Shown: positions 8,109 to 16,480 of the stretch, piece by piece
Layout of the letters: each line of letters begins with the position of its first letter
Numbering within the stretch: the stretch's first letter is position 1
NCBI RefSeq assembly: GCF_016744625.1
Contig: NZ_JADGDZ010000022.1
Coordinates: 1-43,178, forward strand
Source of the DNA: Winogradskyella sp.
Lineage (GTDB): Bacteria > Bacteroidota > Bacteroidia > Flavobacteriales > Flavobacteriaceae
Direction of reading: 5' to 3'
DNA length: 43,178 bases
Notes under the pieces: model-generated
What the model saw: the letters and a program-made list of their open reading frames with translations, nothing else
The model's database searches: none
What the model was told of the DNA's origin: nothing
Program-made: the position numbers and the translations under genes

Positions 8109-9272
8109 TTAATTATTTCTACCATATGCTGGAGGACCTTGAAGCTGATTCCAAACCTTAAGTTCATCTGATTTTGAAATTCCACTTTTCACTTCAACAA
8201 AGATACCATTACTAAGCCCTAGCTCAATATCACGTCTTTCAAATTTTTGATCTCCAACTGCTACTTCAACGAAAGGTTTTTTTGTTTTTGGGTCGTACTG
8301 AACCATTGCTTCTTTAATAGCAAGTACCTTTTCTACTTTATCTAAAATAATAGATGCATTGGCACTAAGACCAGCTCTAATAAATGTAGAATCTATTTTT
8401 TTAAGTGTGCCTTTAATTTCAAACTGAATAGCACCATTTTCAGCCACACCTTTTGGCGCAATATAATCTAACACAGCATCAAACTTTTCGTTTTCAATAG
8501 CACCAACAGTAATTTCTAATGGCAAACCCTCTTTAATTTTACCGACTTCACTTTCATCTACTTTTCCTTCAAAAATCATTTGTCTTACATCTGCAAGAGA
8601 TGCAATTGAAGTGCCTTCATTAAAGTTATTAGCTTCGATAACCTGATTTCCTGCTTTTACTGGCACATCTAAAACCATACCTGCAACAGTTGCCCTAACT
8701 TGAGTTTGCGCTATATTACCTAAACCAGATGTTGTACCTGTTTTAATAATATCATAATTTTGACGTGATTGTGTCACATCAATTCTAGCTTGCTCAACAC
8801 GTTGTTTTGCTTGCAGGTATGTGTTGTTTACTTGATCAAACTCATTAGCTGCGATGACACCTTTATCAAACAAATCTTTCTGACGATCAAAAATTGATTT
8901 TTGAGTTTTGAAATTGATTTCTGCAGTTTGTAATGCTGTTCTATTAGATGCAATATTATTCTTTGCACTAGATAATGAAGACACATTAGGAATCACTCTA
9001 ATTTTAGCTATTAGATCTCCTTGTTTTACATATTCTCCTGCTTCAATATAAACTTCCTCTATAACTCCAGAAATATTTGGTTTTATAAGCACTTCTTCTT
9101 TTGGTACAATACTTCCTGTTGCTACAGTTTTTAAAACAATTGTTTCAATTGATGGTTTTTCTGTAGTATAGGTTATGGGATCTTCTTGATTTTTTGCCCA
9201 TAAATAATATAAAGATCCTCCGAAGACAACGACTATTAAAATTAGTACGATAATGGTTGTAGTTCTTTTCAT
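8109..9272 (-). CDS. Periplasmic adaptor (membrane fusion) protein, copy 2
   Basis: The protein has 387 residues, with an N-terminal membrane anchor (~5-25), a split lipoyl domain (VLIKPNISGVIEEVYIEAGE and TQVRATVAGMVLDVPVKAGN), an intervening helical hairpin (~100-180) and C-terminal barrel domains. This is the MacA-type layout. It follows the second permease gene after 46 bases and precedes the TolC gene. It is only distantly similar to the other adaptor of the operon, so the pair looks like an old duplication or two adaptors with separate roles. It lacks the charged tail of the other copy. Confidence 0.9.
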   Translation of the reverse strand: MKRTTTIIVLILIVVVFGGSLYYLWAKNQEDPITYTTEKPSIETIVLKTVATGSIVPKEEVLIKPNISGVIEEVYIEAGEYVKQGDLIAKIRVIPNVSSLSSAKNNIASNRTALQTAEINFKTQKSIFDRQKDLFDKGVIAANEFDQVNNTYLQAKQRVEQARIDVTQSRQNYDIIKTGTTSGLGNIAQTQVRATVAGMVLDVPVKAGNQVIEANNFNEGTSIASLADVRQMIFEGKVDESEVGKIKEGLPLEITVGAIENEKFDAVLDYIAPKGVAENGAIQFEIKGTLKKIDSTFIRAGLSANASIILDKVEKVLAIKEAMVQYDPKTKKPFVEVAVGDQKFERRDIELGLSNGIFVEVKSGISKSDELKVWNQLQGPPAYGRNN

Positions 9273-9318
9273 TTCTCAGTTGATGATTTTATTTATTCTA
9301 ATTTTTTTGATTTTATAA

Positions 9319-10578
9319 TTATTCTATTCTTAATGCATCTACAGGTTTCATTTTCGTTGCACTATTAGCAGGAATCAATCCTGCTAACAAACCAGAAACG
9401 ACTAATATAATTAACGCAGTAAATACCACTTGCATGCTTACACTTGGATTTGCAAAATTCTCTACAGGCCCAACACTATCTAAAATTGTATTCATTATCC
9501 AAATCACTAGTGCTGCAAATGAAATACCTACCATCCCTGAAAGTATAGTAAGAATTAAACTTTCTTGTAATATTTGTCCTTTTATAGTCCAAGGTGTTGC
9601 TCCTAAAGCACGTCTTACTCCGATTTCTTTTGTACGTTCTTTAACCACAATTAGCATAATATTACTAATACCAATAATACCAGACATTAACACTAAAGCT
9701 CCTACAAAATAACCTACGACAGATAATATATCGAATAGTCCGTTGACTTTACCAAATTCTTTAGATAAATCAAAATGACCTATGGCTCTTACATCTTCAG
9801 GATGAATTGTATGTCGGTTTCGCATCAATGCAAAAATGCGTTCTTTTACGTCTGTAATACTTATTTGGTCACTTGCTGTAATTGCCATCCAACCGACACG
9901 ATCTCCATAATTGAAAGCTTGATTAAATGTCGAAAATGGAATAAAAATAGTGTTAGCTTCCTCTTCTGAATCACCTTGACTATTCGTTATTTTAAACGTA
10001 CCAACTACCATAAAATTGACGCCATTAATCTTAATATATGAGCCAATAACATCTTCTCTCTTATTATAGAGTCCTTTTACTACATCTGGACCAATAACAC
10101 ATATTTTCCTCCTAGCATCAATATCTGAATAGCTTATAAAGCGTCCTTGGAGAATATCCATTGGTTTTTGTTTAATAAATTCTGGATAATCACCATATAT
10201 TTGAAATGCTCCAGTTTTTGTCCCTCGAATAACATTGTTTGCACCATTATATCCACCAAGTTGATTCCTTGGAGAAACATATTTTAGTTCTGGTATTTCA
10301 GCTTTTATAGCAGCGACATCATCAAATTTATAATTAAAACGTCTTGATTTTGGTAAGCCCTTATATGGTTTAGATGTACCTCGCGTCCACATAAACATCG
10401 AGTTGGTTGCAAAGTCTCCGAAGTCAGCAGTAACACCATTACGTAATCCATTAGTTAAAGCCAGTAAAAGCACTAAAATAGTGATGCCCCAAAATACGCC
10501 AAATGCAGTAAGAAAAGTTCTTACCTTATTAGCATTTAATGCTTCTAATATTTCTGTCCAACGATCTTTATTAAACAT
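9319..10578 (-). CDS. MacB/FtsX-like ABC transporter permease, copy 1
   Basis: The protein has 419 residues. It begins with a cytoplasmic stretch (RWTEILEALNANKVRTFLTAFGVFWGI), has one membrane segment, a large periplasmic MacB-type domain (~50-270), then three C-terminal membrane segments of the FtsX fold. The coupling segment VKERTKEIGVRRALGATP is typical of MacB and LolCE permeases. There is no ATPase domain, so it needs the separate ATPase gene upstream. It lies 1 base after the other permease gene. Two unequal permeases suggest a heterodimeric channel. The substrate is unknown; MacB-type systems move substrates from the periplasm rather than from the cytoplasm. Confidence 0.92.
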   Translation of the reverse strand: MFNKDRWTEILEALNANKVRTFLTAFGVFWGITILVLLLALTNGLRNGVTADFGDFATNSMFMWTRGTSKPYKGLPKSRRFNYKFDDVAAIKAEIPELKYVSPRNQLGGYNGANNVIRGTKTGAFQIYGDYPEFIKQKPMDILQGRFISYSDIDARRKICVIGPDVVKGLYNKREDVIGSYIKINGVNFMVVGTFKITNSQGDSEEEANTIFIPFSTFNQAFNYGDRVGWMAITASDQISITDVKERIFALMRNRHTIHPEDVRAIGHFDLSKEFGKVNGLFDILSVVGYFVGALVLMSGIIGISNIMLIVVKERTKEIGVRRALGATPWTIKGQILQESLILTILSGMVGISFAALVIWIMNTILDSVGPVENFANPSVSMQVVFTALIILVVSGLLAGLIPANSATKMKPVDALRIE

Positions 10579-10579
10579 C

Positions 10580-11824
10580 TTATTCGTCTCTTAAGGCTAC
10601 AATAGGTTTAATTTTGGCAGCTCTGTACGCTGGTAAAAATCCTGCTAAGGCACCAGCTGCAACCAAAATAAAAACAGTAATAATTGCTGTTTTAAAATCT
10701 ACTTGTGGGAATTTTATAAAAGGACTATCTACTTGAGGCCCCACTAATTCTAATAATCCTAATCCTAATATCAAACCAAACAATCCAGAAAACATAGTTA
10801 CGAAAACAGCTTCTTGTAAAATCATAGCAATAATAGACATAGGCTCAGCACCAAGTGCCTTCCGTATCCCAATTTCTTTGGTTCGTTCTTTAACTATAAT
10901 TATCATAATATTACCTACACCAACAACACCAGCTATTATGGTTCCTATTCCTATAAACCAAAAAACGGCTTTAATCGTATCAATTAATGAGTAAATTTTC
11001 TTTGCTTCTTCGAGTGTATTATTCACTCTTATTGCGGCAACATCATCAGGTGCGACAATATGTTTTTGTTTTAAATCATTCTCTATAGCTAGTGATAGGT
11101 TCTTCGATAAATCAACAGCTTCCTGAAAATTCTCAGACATTTTTACTGTAAACGACATGTTTCTAATGTTATCACCACCATTAAAAGACCTCTGTACTGT
11201 TGTTAATGGTAAAAACACATTACTTTCTTCACGTTCACCTCCTGGATCTGTATAGACACCAATCACTTTAAAATTAATTCCCCAAATCGCAATATCTTTA
11301 TCTATTGGGTCTTGATCTTTAAATAAATCGGTTTTGACTTTATTACCTATTACCGCAACTTTTTTTCCTTCGTTTAAATCTGAATAATTAAGAAAGCGAC
11401 CAATAGTCATATCTGCATTTTCGATGAATTGCTCATCTGGCATAACACCTCTTACTCTGTAATTACCAGATTCGTTTTTATGAGTGACTTGTCCTCCCCA
11501 TATACTATAACTTGCAGAGCGGTATTCTAGATTATCATCGTAAGTAGAAGACAGGTTGATAAAATCTTCATCTTTAAGTTGAATATAACGTCCTGGATTC
11601 AGGCCTTTATAACCTTTAGTTGTTCTTCTGGTTCTTATACTGATTTCATTAGTTGCATCTTGTTGAAACTCTGAAGTCACACCATTTTCGATGCCAGAAC
11701 TAAAACCAAGAAGAATGACTAAAATAAAAATACCAGAAGCCACAGAAAGACCTGTTAAGAAAGTTCTTAACTTATTCTTTCTAAGTGTTTCGAATATTTC
11801 TTGCCAGCGCTCTACGTTAAACAT
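10580..11824 (-). CDS. MacB/FtsX-like ABC transporter permease, copy 2
   Basis: The protein has 414 residues with the same plan as its neighbour: an N-terminal RWQEIFETLRKNKLRTFLTG segment, one membrane helix, a periplasmic domain, and three C-terminal membrane helices with coupling segment VKERTKEIGIRKALGAEP. Its start overlaps the end of the ATPase gene by 8 bases, and its stop is 1 base from the next permease start, so translation is probably coupled. The two permeases share the motif framework but differ through the periplasmic domain, as expected for a heterodimer. Confidence 0.92.
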   Translation of the reverse strand: MFNVERWQEIFETLRKNKLRTFLTGLSVASGIFILVILLGFSSGIENGVTSEFQQDATNEISIRTRRTTKGYKGLNPGRYIQLKDEDFINLSSTYDDNLEYRSASYSIWGGQVTHKNESGNYRVRGVMPDEQFIENADMTIGRFLNYSDLNEGKKVAVIGNKVKTDLFKDQDPIDKDIAIWGINFKVIGVYTDPGGEREESNVFLPLTTVQRSFNGGDNIRNMSFTVKMSENFQEAVDLSKNLSLAIENDLKQKHIVAPDDVAAIRVNNTLEEAKKIYSLIDTIKAVFWFIGIGTIIAGVVGVGNIMIIIVKERTKEIGIRKALGAEPMSIIAMILQEAVFVTMFSGLFGLILGLGLLELVGPQVDSPFIKFPQVDFKTAIITVFILVAAGALAGFLPAYRAAKIKPIVALRDE

Positions 11825-12518
11825 TTTGTTTTACTCTAACTTGTTCTACTAGACTATCATTAATAATAACTCCATCTTTAAGATTCACAATACGCTTGGT
11901 CATGTGTGCAATATCATCTTCGTGCGTTACCACTAAAATAGTTTTGCCTTCGTCATTAATCCCTTGAATAAGTTCCATAACCTCATAAGACGTTTTGGTA
12001 TCTAGCGCACCTGTTGGTTCATCTGCTAGTAATACTTTTGGTTCGCTCGCTAAAGCTCTCGCAATTGCTACACGTTGTTTCTGTCCACCAGAAAGCTCAC
12101 TTGGTAAATGATGCGACCAATCTGCTAAGCCCACTTTTTCAAGATAATGTTCTGCTTTTTCGATACGCTCTTTTCTTGGAATACCTTTATAATACAATGG
12201 CAACGCTACATTATCTGTAGCAGACTTATAATTAATTAAATTAAAAGACTGAAAAACGAATCCTAAAAATTCATTTCGGTAACGTGCTGCTATTTTTTCA
12301 TTTAAGTTTTTAATCGGCACACCATCGAGAACATATTCTCCTTTATCAGCTTCATCCAACATTCCCAAAATATTAAGTAATGTTGATTTACCTGAACCCG
12401 AAGAACCCATTATAGAAACTAGTTCTCCTTCTTTTACATTAAAGTTAATACCCTTTAAAACGTGAAGAGAATTGCTTCCCATATGGTAAGATTTATGTAA
12501 ATCTTTAATTTCAATCAT
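11817..12518 (-). CDS. MacB/LolD-type ABC transporter ATPase
   Basis: The protein has 233 residues and is a complete ABC nucleotide-binding subunit: Walker [10 protein letters not shown] (38-46), Q-loop Q90, signature LSGGQ (142-146), Walker B KVLLADE (161-167) and switch H199. The opening [23 protein letters not shown] matches the MacB/LolD group, which drives periplasmic conformational work rather than classical import. It is the first gene of the efflux operon running to tsaB. The upstream gap (12519-12632) shows no clear promoter; TAAAATTG near 12540 is only a weak -7 candidate. Confidence 0.95.
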   Translation of the reverse strand: MIEIKDLHKSYHMGSNSLHVLKGINFNVKEGELVSIMGSSGSGKSTLLNILGMLDEADKGEYVLDGVPIKNLNEKIAARYRNEFLGFVFQSFNLINYKSATDNVALPLYYKGIPRKERIEKAEHYLEKVGLADWSHHLPSELSGGQKQRVAIARALASEPKVLLADEPTGALDTKTSYEVMELIQGINDEGKTILVVTHEDDIAHMTKRIVNLKDGVIINDSLVEQVRVKQNV

Positions 12519-12632
12519 AGTGAATTGATTAGCGCATGCAATTTTAAGAAAATTCGTATAGTTTTTATGCCAACAAATTGTTAAGACTTCCTTTTAAACT
12601 AGTATAAATAAGACTCTTGAACTAAAAAAATG

Positions 12633-12875
12633 TTACAGTGTTTCTTCTGTATTTTCAATCTTATTTGAAGTGCTATATTTTCTGTAGATAAAATAACCGA
12701 TAGCTGCTACCAAAATATAGGGAACTGCCATTAAGAAAAGAATACCATCATTGATGCCTTCTGCAGTAGATTGACTCTCTTCGCTCTCAAGTACAGCTCT
12801 ACACATGGCGCATTGCGCATTTGTCTTTAAAAAAAAGAAAAGAGACAAAAATAAAAAGGTGATTTTTCGTTTCAT
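12633..12875 (-). CDS. Small secreted/anchored CxxC protein, conserved oxidase-operon tail
   Basis: The protein has 80 residues. It has a signal sequence (MKRKITFLFLSLFFFLKTNAQ), immediately followed by CAMC, a short linker, and one membrane helix (~48-65) ending in a positively charged YRKY segment. This predicts a membrane-bound protein whose CxxC pair sits outside the cytoplasm. I chose the ATG at 12875 because a longer frame from 12941 would add a Cys-rich run overlapping the previous gene. It lies 2 bases after the DUF420 gene, so it is the last gene of the SCO operon. I do not recognise a named family. A thiol or copper-handling role in oxidase assembly is an inference from context and the CxxC. 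Confidence 0.75.
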   Translation of the reverse strand: MKRKITFLFLSLFFFLKTNAQCAMCRAVLESEESQSTAEGINDGILFLMAVPYILVAAIGYFIYRKYSTSNKIENTEETL

Positions 12876-12877
12876 TT

Positions 12878-13423
12878 TTATGCGTAATATGGAGATATCA
12901 TAATATAAACAACAACACCAGTTACAGCTATGTATAACCACAATGGAAACGTGATTTTAGCAATTTTCTTATGTCGTTCTATATTGTTGGTAATTGCTCT
13001 AACATATGTTATAAGTACAAATGGAATAATAACAATTGATAGTAATATGTGTGTTAATAGTATAAAATAGTAAATGTACTTAACAAAACCTTCGCCTCCG
13101 AATTTAGTAGAATCGCTTGTCATGTGGTATGCAATATACATCAGTAAGAAAGCTACAGATAACCCAATAGCAAACTTCATTAAACGCTCGTGAAGTTTTC
13201 TGTTTTTTTTCTTGATTGCCACTACAGCAAAAATTAGAACTAAAGCAGTTAAGCCATTTACACTAGCATAGATTGGAGGCAGAAAAGTCAATGGTTCTAT
13301 ATTAAATCCTAATGACCTTAAGTTAACACCAAATAAAACAGCCACAGCAACAGGAATAATAATTGAAAGTGCTACTATCCATTTATTATATTTCTTTTCT
13401 TTTTCTATATCAACTGAGCTCAT
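12878..13423 (-). CDS. DUF420 membrane protein (cytochrome oxidase assembly, CtaM-like)
   Basis: The protein has 181 residues with about five membrane helices. Histidines lie at helix ends (KLHERLMKF, MYIAYHMTSD, LLTHILLS, NIERHKKIAK), as in the DUF420 family. The Bacillus/Staphylococcus member CtaM is required for haem-copper oxidase maturation, so a haem-related assembly role is the best guess here. It lies 2 bases downstream of the SCO gene and 2 bases upstream of the 80-residue CxxC gene, which supports a shared task. The function in Bacteroidota is inferred. Confidence 0.85.
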   Translation of the reverse strand: MSSVDIEKEKKYNKWIVALSIIIPVAVAVLFGVNLRSLGFNIEPLTFLPPIYASVNGLTALVLIFAVVAIKKKNRKLHERLMKFAIGLSVAFLLMYIAYHMTSDSTKFGGEGFVKYIYYFILLTHILLSIVIIPFVLITYVRAITNNIERHKKIAKITFPLWLYIAVTGVVVYIMISPYYA

Positions 13424-13425
13424 AA

Positions 13426-14193
13426 TTACTCCTTTAATAATTTAGCGATATCTTCTTTTAAGATTGTAATTTCTTGTGGAATTCCTTCATCATCAACTCC
13501 CTCTTTCTCTGATACAATTCCGTTATAATAAATTAAAGGATTATTTGGAGATTTTAATCGCGAACGAATAAAGCCTTCTTTATCTATTAAAGCAAAATTA
13601 CCTGAATGCTCAAAACCATCTATGATTTCGTCATTTTTTGCAGTGTAAAGATAAAAACCTTCATTAGCTAACTTATATATTTCGTCTTCGTCTCCTGTCA
13701 TTAAATGCCAATTAGAATTTGTTATTCCATATTTGTCTGCATAAGCTTTCAATACTTCTGGCGTATCAATACCTGGAGTTATAGTAAAAGAAGCCACTCC
13801 AAAATTCTCAAAATCTTTAAACTCATTTTGAATTTCTACAAGGTTACTATTCATTCTAGGACAAATCGTTGGGCAAGTTGTAAAAAAGAACTCAATAACA
13901 TAGACTTTACCTATATAATCTTTATCTGTAATAATCTTACCATCTTGATTGGTAAAACTAAAACTAGGCACTTTTTTACTCCCTCCGTCTACATTAGGAA
14001 TGTAAACCAAATCACTCTTATTAGACTTAGTTTTTTCTTTTTTTTCTACCGTAGAAACTTCTTTACTCCTACTTTCGTCTCTTGTTATATCATCACTACT
14101 AATTCTATTTATAATTTTTGGAACGAAAATTATTCCAAAAACTAAAAGAATAAATGCAATGCTTATGTATGAATAATTATTTTTTTTACTCAT
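13426..14193 (-). CDS. SCO1/SenC-family copper chaperone
   Basis: The protein has 255 residues. An N-terminal membrane anchor (~8-26) is followed by a Ser/Lys-rich linker and a thioredoxin-fold domain. The copper ligands of the SCO family are present: C107 and C111 in CPTICP, and H196 in FEHSGNFALID. SCO proteins deliver copper to, or reduce, the CuA centre of cytochrome oxidase subunit II. Its start overlaps the end of the upstream cysteine-less SCO-like gene by 8 bases, so the two are probably translationally coupled. The DUF420 gene follows after 2 bases. Confidence 0.93.
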   Translation of the reverse strand: MSKKNNYSYISIAFILLVFGIIFVPKIINRISSDDITRDESRSKEVSTVEKKEKTKSNKSDLVYIPNVDGGSKKVPSFSFTNQDGKIITDKDYIGKVYVIEFFFTTCPTICPRMNSNLVEIQNEFKDFENFGVASFTITPGIDTPEVLKAYADKYGITNSNWHLMTGDEDEIYKLANEGFYLYTAKNDEIIDGFEHSGNFALIDKEGFIRSRLKSPNNPLIYYNGIVSEKEGVDDEGIPQEITILKEDIAKLLKE

Positions 14194-14905
14194 CGGTTTG
14201 TTTTAAATCGTTTTTTCTTCTTGTATCAGAATCATCAAACTTCCCTTTTCGTTTTTGGCGATACTCCGTGAATAAGATACGCATATCATCACTCATCATA
14301 TTCTTAATTTCTGCAACTTCAATTGTATTATAGGAATACACACTAAAACTAGGTTCATTAGCTTCAACCTCTTTTTCATCTCTACCATCTATTCTCCCTC
14401 TCTGATTTAAATCCTTATCTATGATAAACACATCATCTGTAGATAATTCGTCATCTAGTGTAGCTTTAGATATTAACCCATTATAAAGCATCTTAATTTC
14501 GCCCTCTGTACCAAAAGTATAATGCCAAAATTTTAAATCTTCGTATGTATTTATTTCCTTTTTAAGTTCCTTTATTTCTTCTTCTGTGCCTTCAGGAATA
14601 ACAATAACAATCTGAAACTTTTTAAATCCCTTAAACTTGTCGTAAACGAGTTCTTTAAGATTTGAAGCCGCTATAGATTTAGACAATGGTGATTTTCCTA
14701 AAAAACCTAAAACTGTGATATGATCTTTTAATAAAATAGTCTCTGTTTTATCTGAATAAAAATTTTCAATATCAGACACATTTTCGTTTACAACATTTAA
14801 CGGCTCATAATTATGTTTCGCAGGATAGAGCATCAATAAAAAAGCAACAGGTAAAAAGAATAAAATACCTAGGACAATGTTTCGTTTTGCGTTGCTTGTT
14901 TTCAT
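14186..14905 (-). CDS. SCO-like membrane-anchored protein without the copper ligands
   Basis: The protein has 239 residues, a membrane anchor (~10-27) and a thioredoxin-like domain that lines up by eye with the SCO protein encoded next to it. GFLGKSPLSKSIAASNLKEL (67-86) matches the SCO segment holding CPTIC, but the two cysteines are S72 and K76, and the copper histidine position is S155 (before DDVFIIDK). I find no cysteine in the whole protein. The role is unknown; a structural or partner role to the active SCO is plausible. I use the ATG at 14905: a TATTTTTG promoter box lies 6 bases upstream, and a longer frame from 14956 would run through a terminator hairpin. Confidence 0.8.
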   Translation of the reverse strand: MKTSNAKRNIVLGILFFLPVAFLLMLYPAKHNYEPLNVVNENVSDIENFYSDKTETILLKDHITVLGFLGKSPLSKSIAASNLKELVYDKFKGFKKFQIVIVIPEGTEEEIKELKKEINTYEDLKFWHYTFGTEGEIKMLYNGLISKATLDDELSTDDVFIIDKDLNQRGRIDGRDEKEVEANEPSFSVYSYNTIEVAEIKNMMSDDMRILFTEYRQKRKGKFDDSDTRRKNDLKQTDE

Positions 14906-14911
14906 AGAATA

Positions 14912-14919
14912 CAAAAATA
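14912..14919 (-). promoter_or_regulatory. Putative -7 box (TATTTTTG) of the SCO operon
   Basis: On the minus strand TATTTTTG matches TAnnTTTG and sits 6 bases before the ATG at 14905, directly beside the terminator of the upstream oxidase genes. It would start a separate transcript for the four assembly genes down to 12633. Confidence 0.5.
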
Positions 14920-14920
14920 G

Positions 14921-14948
14921 AAAAGGTGGTTTAGAAAAACCACCTTTT
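14921..14948 (-). terminator. Strong terminator after cytochrome oxidase subunit IV
   Basis: A perfect 12-base inverted repeat, AAAAGGTGGTTT (14921-14932) against AAACCACCTTTT (14937-14948), with a 4-base loop. It lies 27 bases past the subunit IV stop and would end the cyoE-cox3-cox3-cox4 transcript. Confidence 0.8.
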
Positions 14949-14975
14949 AATATCATTTAACGCAAAATTTTACGT

Positions 14976-15422
14976 TTAAAAATCTCTTTTAATTAATGCA
15001 TCATCAGAATTGTAAACTTCAAACACATATCCACCTTCTTGCAATAAAATGAAGATTAAATAGCAGATAAGAAAAACTGCTGTCCATACGACCATTTTTC
15101 TCATGCTTCCTGTTTCATCTCTCATATGCATAAAGTCCCAAGTAATATAGTATGCCTTTACAATTGTTAATACAATGAAGATTAAATTCAATGACTTCAT
15201 GTAAATAATTGGTGAGAAAAGAATATTTCCTAATGTTGCAATAAAACCACCTTCAAAAGGTGACATTAATGGTGTCATTAATGCATCTGGCTTATAGATA
15301 CCAAGTACAACCTCTACTAGAGTAACTATAGTTAGGAATACTAAGACTCCCCAAATTTTACTTGTATTAGACTTAAATTTAACTAAGCCTCTAAATATTT
15401 CTAATTTATGTTCGTGTGCCAT
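14976..15422 (-). CDS. Cytochrome c oxidase subunit IV (COX4_pro type)
   Basis: The protein has 148 residues and three predicted membrane helices (~24-43, ~72-93, ~110-127), the usual plan of the small bacterial oxidase subunit IV. The sequence KSLNLIFIVLTIVKAYYITWDFMHM is typical: the second helix runs into an acidic/His segment. This subunit stabilises the haem-copper oxidase and has no cofactor. It lies 20 bases downstream of a subunit III gene and is the last gene before a strong terminator. Confidence 0.85.
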   Translation of the reverse strand: MAHEHKLEIFRGLVKFKSNTSKIWGVLVFLTIVTLVEVVLGIYKPDALMTPLMSPFEGGFIATLGNILFSPIIYMKSLNLIFIVLTIVKAYYITWDFMHMRDETGSMRKMVVWTAVFLICYLIFILLQEGGYVFEVYNSDDALIKRDF

Positions 15423-15442
15423 AATTTAACTCTTAATTTCTT

Positions 15443-16444
15443 TTATACTAAATAGAAGAATGTGAAAACAAATACCCAAACTAAATCGACAAAGTGCCAA
15501 TATAGTCCAACTTTTTCTACCATTTCATAACTACCTCTGCGTTCATATGTTCCAAGAATAACATTAAAGAAAATTATAATGTTAATCACAACACCTGAGA
15601 ATACGTGGAATCCGTGAAACCCTGTAATAAAGAAGAAGAAATCGGCAAATAAAGATGTTCCATATTCATTTACATGAAGATTAGCTCCTTTTACAACAAG
15701 CTTACCATTTTCTTTTATTTGCTTAAGAGATTCTGCTCTAGACAGTACAGTTTTTTCTCCATTATCATCAATGATTTGTGTTCTTACCTGAATGTTGTCA
15801 TTTGCAGCTAAACCATTATATATTTCATTAACTGTATAAGGAGGTAGTGAACCTTCAGTTACAAACCAAAGTCCATTTTTACGTTCGTGCTCAGCTCTTT
15901 CACCAACTTGCACTGCTGCAAAATCATCTATAGAAATTCGTTTAAATTTTTCTTTACCATCTTCAGTAACATACTCTCCAAATTGAAGAATATTACCCCC
16001 CTTAGTTTGTACAGCTCCATAATCTCCTTGAATGAATGTTGCCCATTCCCATGCTTGCGAACCTACGAAAATAGCTCCACCAATAATGGTTAAGAACATA
16101 TATATGGTCACTTTTGCTTTATTCATATGATGACCTGCATCAACAGCTAACACCATAGTTACAGAAGACATAATAAGAATAAAGGTCATAAATGCCACAT
16201 AAATCATTGGCAACTCCTGACCATGTAAAAACGGTACGTGAGTAAACACCTCATCTGCAATTGGCCATTCCTTTATGAACTTAAATCTTGAAAAACCATA
16301 AGCTGCCAAGAAGCCTGAAAATGTTAACGCATCAGATACAATGAAGAACCACATCATCATCTTTCCATAACTTGCCTTTAGAGGCTTATTGGCTCCTCCC
16401 CAAGCTTTTCCTTCTGTACCAGTACTTTCTACTGTAGAACCCAT
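15443..16444 (-). CDS. Cytochrome c oxidase subunit III with a large internal insert
   Basis: The protein has 333 residues. Membrane helices with subunit III signatures flank the centre: KMMMWFFIVSDALTF (~28-42), SQAWEWATF (129-137), then DFFFFITGFHGFHVFSGV (~268-285) and GLYWHFVDLVWVFVFTFFYLV at the end. Between ~141 and ~262 there is a hydrophilic insert of about 120 residues, rich in Asp, Lys and Asn, where ordinary subunit III has a short loop. Subunit III has no metal centre and supports proton uptake and enzyme stability. It is 36 bases downstream of a second, shorter subunit III gene. Confidence 0.9.
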   Translation of the reverse strand: MGSTVESTGTEGKAWGGANKPLKASYGKMMMWFFIVSDALTFSGFLAAYGFSRFKFIKEWPIADEVFTHVPFLHGQELPMIYVAFMTFILIMSSVTMVLAVDAGHHMNKAKVTIYMFLTIIGGAIFVGSQAWEWATFIQGDYGAVQTKGGNILQFGEYVTEDGKEKFKRISIDDFAAVQVGERAEHERKNGLWFVTEGSLPPYTVNEIYNGLAANDNIQVRTQIIDDNGEKTVLSRAESLKQIKENGKLVVKGANLHVNEYGTSLFADFFFFITGFHGFHVFSGVVINIIIFFNVILGTYERRGSYEMVEKVGLYWHFVDLVWVFVFTFFYLV

Positions 16445-16480
16445 AGAATTTATTTAAATTTTAAGATTGGACAAAAATAA

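Noticed and set aside
12876-12941. Upstream extension of the 80-residue CxxC protein
   Set aside because: It overlaps the DUF420 gene and would bury the signal peptide behind 22 unrelated residues.
13705-14145. A 146-codon plus-strand open frame
   Set aside because: It is antisense to the SCO gene, has no recognisable domain, and the SCO frame carries clear catalytic residues.
14921-14948. Perfect inverted repeat as a mobile-element end or operator
   Set aside because: There is no transposase or target duplication nearby; its place after a gene stop fits a terminator.
14906-14956. Upstream extension of the SCO-like gene
   Set aside because: The extra 17 codons are the terminator hairpin and the promoter box read as protein.
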